Positions 41,045 through 44,469 of a stretch of 44,469 bases of DNA are shown here, in pieces. The DNA comes from Thermoplasmata archaeon (GTDB lineage Archaea > Thermoplasmatota > Thermoplasmata > RBG-16-68-12 > JAGMCJ01). The notes under the pieces are model-generated. The model saw nothing but the letters and a program-made list of their open reading frames with translations, was not told the origin of the DNA and did not search any database. Positions within the stretch are counted from its first letter, which is position 1, and each line of letters opens with the position of its first letter. The translations under genes and the position numbers were made by a program. The stretch covers positions 1 through 44,469 of the forward strand of contig JAGLRN010000015.1 of assembly GCA_023136265.1 (NCBI GenBank), written 5' to 3'.

Positions 41045-43270
41045 ATGCCAGAAAAGGTAATGTTGAAGGTTGCTGAGGCCCCCCAATCGGATGTTGGATT
41101 GGGAAGGGCGAGGGTCGATACTCAAATAAGAGCAGCCCTCGGCATAGATGTGGGAGAGATTGTGGAGATCGTTGGAAAGAAGAAGACAGCGGCAAAGCTC
41201 TTCCGCGTGATGCAGGAGGACGAAGGCAAGGGCATAGTCCGCATTGACGGACTGGTGCGGAAGAACGCCGGTGTATCGATTGGCGACAGGGTGGAGGTTA
41301 CCAAGGCGGAGGTCAAGCCCGCTGAGCGGGTGATAATCGCGCCCATTATATCCGAAGGTCACAGAATCAGCTTTGGCGAGGGAATAGAGAGCTTCGTCAA
41401 GAGGGGGCTCATCAAGCGGCCCATTACGAAGGGCGATGTCGTCATCGTCCCTGGCATTGCTCTGATGGGCGGTGCCCTTCCCTTCATGGTCGTCAAGGGC
41501 GTCCCCCGCGGTATCGTCCAGATTACGGATGACACGTCCGTCGAAATCAAGGAGGAGCCCGTAAGCGAAGCGGATATGGTCGCACCCACCGTCAATTATG
41601 ATGACATCGGCGGGCTCGGGGAGGAGCTCCTGAGGGTCAGGGAGATGATCGAGCTCCCGCTGAAGCATGCCGAGCTCTTCGAGAGGCTTGGGATTGACCC
41701 GCCAAAAGGGGTCCTTCTCTACGGGCCGCCAGGAACAGGCAAGACGATGATTGCGAAAGCCGTAGCCAACGAGGCCGGCGCCTATTTCTCTTCGATACAG
41801 GGCCCGGAAATCATGTCGAAGTACTACGGGCAGAGCGAGGAGAGGCTGAGAGAGAAGTTCGAGGAAGCGGAGAAGAACGCGCCCTCGGTCCTCTTCATCG
41901 ACGAGCTTGACTCGATCGCACCGAAGCGGGAAGAGGTCACGGGCGAGGTCGAGAGGAGGGTCGTCGCTCAGTTGCTCACGCTGATGGACGGTCTGAGCGG
42001 TAGAGGGAACGTCATAGTCATTGGAGCCACAAACAGAGAGGAAGCAATCGACCCAGCGCTGAGGAGACCCGGCAGGTTCGACAGAGAGATTGAGATCGGT
42101 GTCCCGGACAGAGAGGGCAGGAAAGAGATTCTGCTAATCCACACTCGCGGCATGCCAATAGAGGGCTCGGACGAGGAAAGGGATGAGATCCTTTCGGGGC
42201 TGGCGGACATCACTTACGGATTCGTCGGGGCCGACCTTGCAGCCCTCGCGAGGGAGGCGGCGATGAAGACCCTTCGCAGGTATCTCCCCGAGATCGACCT
42301 GGACAAGCCCATCCCTCCCGAGATTCTGGAGAAGATGAGGGTCATGAAGGAGGACTTCAAGGAAGCGCTGAAGGAAGTGGAGCCCAGCGCCATGAGAGAA
42401 GTGCTCGTTGAGATCCCCAGGGTTTCATGGGACGACGTCGGTGGTTTAGACGACGTGAAGAAGGTCCTCAAGGAGACGATCGAGCTCCCGCTCAAGGACC
42501 CTGAGGCGTTCAAGCGGATGGGGATAACCCCGCCTCGCGGCATCCTTCTCTACGGACCGCCTGGCTGTGGCAAGACCCTGCTAGCGAAGGCCGTCGCGAA
42601 CGAATCCAAGGCCAACTTCATATCGATCAAGGGTCCCGAGGTCATGTCGAAATGGGTGGGAGAGAGCGAGAAAGCGGTCAGGCAGATATTCAAGAAGGCG
42701 AAGCAGGTCGCCCCCGCGATTGTCTTCCTCGACGAGATCGATGCGATTGCCCCGCGGAGAGGAGCCTCTATGGGGGATTCGGGCGTGACGGAGAGGCTCG
42801 TCAATCAGCTGCTCACATCGATAGACGGTCTGGAGTCTCTTGAGGGCGTCGTCATCGTCGGGGCAACGAACAGACCCGACATAGTGGATCCGGCACTGCT
42901 TCGAGCGGGAAGATTCGGAAAGCTTGTTCTCATCCCTGTCCCTGACAGAGACGCGCGGCTCGAGATATTCAAGGTCCACACGCGGGAAATGCCGTTGAAG
43001 GACGTGAATCTGGAGGAACTGGCCGATCGAACGGAGAGCTTCTCCGGAGCAGACATCGAGTCCCTGTGCCAGGAGGCGGGACTGAGCGCCTTGAGGAAAG
43101 ACCCGGACGCTTCGGAAGTGACGATGGAGGAGTTCGAGGAGGCCCTGATGCACGTGCGTCCTTCGGTCGACAAGGAGACCATGGAATTCTACAAGATGAT
43201 AGGAGAGGTTCTCGAAAAGGGGACCATGACGAAGAAGGAACGGCAGGACGTTCAGTCGATGTACCGCTAG
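41045..43270 (+). CDS. cdc48: Cdc48/VAT AAA+ ATPase
   Basis: Hexameric unfoldase of 741 residues: N-terminal substrate domain (1-190), D1 with Walker A GPPGTGKT near 227 and Walker [13 protein letters not shown], and D2 with GPPGCGKT near 504 and [12 protein letters not shown]. Both rings have the second region of homology with arginine fingers ([11 protein letters not shown] and [11 protein letters not shown]). The chain ends in Ser-Met-Tyr-Arg; the last three residues fit the HbYX pattern by which archaeal Cdc48 and PAN dock on the 20S proteasome. It probably unfolds proteins for degradation. Leaderless start at ATG 41045. Confidence 0.96.
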   Translation: MPEKVMLKVAEAPQSDVGLGRARVDTQIRAALGIDVGEIVEIVGKKKTAAKLFRVMQEDEGKGIVRIDGLVRKNAGVSIGDRVEVTKAEVKPAERVIIAPIISEGHRISFGEGIESFVKRGLIKRPITKGDVVIVPGIALMGGALPFMVVKGVPRGIVQITDDTSVEIKEEPVSEADMVAPTVNYDDIGGLGEELLRVREMIELPLKHAELFERLGIDPPKGVLLYGPPGTGKTMIAKAVANEAGAYFSSIQGPEIMSKYYGQSEERLREKFEEAEKNAPSVLFIDELDSIAPKREEVTGEVERRVVAQLLTLMDGLSGRGNVIVIGATNREEAIDPALRRPGRFDREIEIGVPDREGRKEILLIHTRGMPIEGSDEERDEILSGLADITYGFVGADLAALAREAAMKTLRRYLPEIDLDKPIPPEILEKMRVMKEDFKEALKEVEPSAMREVLVEIPRVSWDDVGGLDDVKKVLKETIELPLKDPEAFKRMGITPPRGILLYGPPGCGKTLLAKAVANESKANFISIKGPEVMSKWVGESEKAVRQIFKKAKQVAPAIVFLDEIDAIAPRRGASMGDSGVTERLVNQLLTSIDGLESLEGVVIVGATNRPDIVDPALLRAGRFGKLVLIPVPDRDARLEIFKVHTREMPLKDVNLEELADRTESFSGADIESLCQEAGLSALRKDPDASEVTMEEFEEALMHVRPSVDKETMEFYKMIGEVLEKGTMTKKERQDVQSMYR

Positions 43271-43352
43271 CTGTTTTCCGACGTTGGCCATCCTCTAATG
43301 CTAAATAGGAGAATGTCGATATAGGAGAGGCTTAGGCCCAAGGAGGTGTGGG

Positions 43353-43592
43353 ATGAAGAGATTTGCAACAGAGCTGAGAGGAAAGACCGTTATGACGAAC
43401 GATGGCCAGATCCTCGGCATGATAGAGAATTTCATTATCGATACCAGAACCGGGAAGTTGCACGATGTTCTCGTGATTCCAGCCGAGGAGGTTGAGACCC
43501 GCCTCTTCAAGACGGATCCCCAGGGGAGAATCATACTGCCCTTTACTGGCATGAAGGCTATCAAAGATGTCGTCGTGATGGACGTCGAGTAG
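43353..43592 (+). CDS. PRC-barrel domain protein (CdpB-like)
   Basis: A 79-residue protein consisting of one PRC-barrel: ELRGKTVMTNDGQILG, then IDTRTGKLHDVLVIP, F-TDPQGRIILPF and AIKDVVVMDVE. This plan matches small archaeal PRC-barrel proteins, among them CdpB1/CdpB2, which link SepF/FtsZ division complexes in Haloferax. A strong AGGAGGTG site precedes ATG 43353 and a GCTAAATAGG box lies upstream. Assignment to the division family rather than another PRC-barrel is uncertain. The gene is convergent with the small ORF and flotillin-like gene. Confidence 0.82.
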   Translation: MKRFATELRGKTVMTNDGQILGMIENFIIDTRTGKLHDVLVIPAEEVETRLFKTDPQGRIILPFTGMKAIKDVVVMDVE

Positions 43593-43745
43593 TTATCCTG
43601 TCCGTCCGAGAAACGCTTCCACGACTTCTTTTCTGTCCCTAACCTGAACTCTCAGTATCGCCTCTATCGTAGCGGCGACTGACCAGCTCTCGATGATTAG
43701 TTCCGGTGATTTCTGGAAGGTCCATTCCACCGAGCCCACTCTCAT
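43593..43745 (-). CDS. Possible 50-residue protein downstream of the flotillin gene
   Basis: An ATG one base after the flotillin-like stop opens a 50-codon frame (begins MRVGSVEWTFQ, ends EAFLGRTG, TAA at 43593-43595) that fills exactly the space up to the PRC-barrel stop. The product looks like a short strand plus two helices (ESWSVAATIEAIL and RKEVVEAFL). A GGAGA lies 13 bases upstream, so translation would mainly be by coupling. I do not recognise it; it is short enough to be chance. Confidence 0.45.
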   Translation of the reverse strand: MRVGSVEWTFQKSPELIIESWSVAATIEAILRVQVRDRKEVVEAFLGRTG

Positions 43746-43746
43746 C

Positions 43747-44469
43747 CTATTTCAGCGTCTCCTTGACTTTCGTGGTAAGGTCAGAGATTTCCATTCCGGT
43801 CAGTGCCTTTATGAGCGCAGGCGCCTGAGCGGCTATGTCGACGACGCTGCCAACGAGATCCGAAGGGCCTCTGCTGCCCATGATTATGATCTTCTCAGTG
43901 TTCTCCAGAGGTCTGGCCGCCTCAGCGACGATTTCAGGCAGCTTCTCCACTATCAGCTCCGTGACGGCAGCTCGCCCGTACTGCTCCCAAGCCTGAGCCT
44001 TCTTGGCCATTGCCTCCGCCTCGGCGAGTCCCTTTGCGCGTATGGCATATGCTTCGGCCTCACCTTTTAGCCTGATTATGTCTGCCTCGGCTGTTCCCTC
44101 TTGGCGGATCTTCTCTGCCTGTCCGAGCGCGACATTGGAGAGCCTCTCCTTCTCGCCCTCCGCGATGAGTATGAGCTTCTGCTTCTCACCCTCGGACGTG
44201 ATTATGGCCCTCCTCTTCTCGCCGTCTGCCTCTGCTGCCATTGCGTCAGCATGAGCCCTTGCGGGAACCACTTGCTCGGCAGTCTGCTCTTGCTCCCTTC
44301 TCCGGACCTCCTGCTTCATGACCTCGACCTGCTTCTCCTTGTCCTTGATGTCGATTATCCTCTCCTCCACGACGAGCTCCTGTCTTCTCGTGGCGTCCTG
44401 TATCGAGAACGATATCTCTCTGTTGGCTCTCTCCCTTTCAACCTCCGCCTCCGCCTTCTGGCGGGTGAT
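43747..44469 (-). CDS. Flotillin/SPFH-family protein, C-terminal part
   Basis: The frame is open to the right window edge, so the 5' part (the SPFH/band 7 domain) is missing. The 240 visible residues form a long alanine- and glutamate-rich coiled coil with repeats of the type EGEKQKL, EGEKERL and AEAEAMAKKAQAW, the flotillin signature, followed by a C-terminal domain with LPEIVAEAARPLENTEKIIIM and GMEISDLTTKV. Flotillins assemble on the inner face of the membrane and organise microdomains. A small frame follows one base after the stop. Confidence 0.85.
   Translation of the reverse strand: MTRQKAEAEVERERANREISFSIQDATRRQELVVEERIIDIKDKEKQVEVMKQEVRRREQEQTAEQVVPARAHADAMAAEADGEKRRAIITSEGEKQKLILIAEGEKERLSNVALGQAEKIRQEGTAEADIIRLKGEAEAYAIRAKGLAEAEAMAKKAQAWEQYGRAAVTELIVEKLPEIVAEAARPLENTEKIIIMGSRGPSDLVGSVVDIAAQAPALIKALTGMEISDLTTKVKETLK

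Overview
The window is a gene-dense archaeal chromosome segment with about 49 protein genes, one tRNA, no rRNA, no insertion sequence, no CRISPR and no prophage. Archaeal markers are everywhere: FtsZ with a ribbon-helix-helix partner, archaeal threonyl-tRNA synthetase, Trm5, diphthine synthase, RadA, SRP19, ribosomal proteins S8e and L15e, aIF2-beta, family B DNA polymerase, phosphopantothenate synthetase, thermosome and Cdc48. The proteins are not halophile-acidic. FtsZ, thermosome, GrpE-DnaK-DnaJ, a presenilin-like protease and a DUF2769 Cys-rich protein together fit a euryarchaeote in the broad sense. My best guess is an uncultivated Thermoplasmatota-type lineage; this is inference from gene content, not a phylogeny.

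Layout. 1-1550: tandem RHH regulator and ftsZ (cell division). 1617-7734: thrS, folP, trm5, a small membrane protein, dphB and a methyltransferase. 7823-11319: radA, then a metallo-beta-lactamase-fold gene, sua5/tsaC, map and a DUF211 gene on one strand. 11307-14298: SRP19, S8e and an aIF2-beta / presenilin-like protease / phosphoesterase operon on the minus strand. 14348-18128: pyrG and a coupled DUF1611-phosphopantothenate synthetase pair. 18302-22613: Obg-type GTPase, DNA polymerase B and L15e. 22615-26895: a ThiI relative that lost its PP-loop, a TauE-type permease, a nitroreductase, a TPR protein, a SWIM-like zinc-finger protein and a DUF2769 protein. 26987-27070: tRNA-Leu(CAG). 27133-31160: a small unknown gene divergent from glmM-glmU-glycosyltransferase (UDP-GlcNAc supply and use). 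31157-33128: inositol phosphatase, NAD kinase and JAMM protease operon. 33264-38486: thermosome, grpE, dnaK, dnaJ. 38496-44469: radical SAM enzyme, membrane protein, RuvC-like protein, Cdc48, PRC-barrel protein and a flotillin-like gene cut by the window end.

Signals. TATA-like boxes lie about 26 bases upstream of many start codons, so a large share of the genes appear to be transcribed without a 5' leader. Genes that do have leaders, or lie inside operons, often carry a GGAGG/GGTGA ribosome site. No intergenic stretch exceeds 300 bases. I saw no clear large novel system. The best leads are the RHH-ftsZ operon with its palindromic operator, a CdpB-like PRC-barrel protein, the PP-loop-less ThiI, a RuvC/RNase H-like protein, a DUF1611-CoA pathway coupling, the SWIM-like fusion, and a palindrome-rich divergent promoter at 27386-27467.
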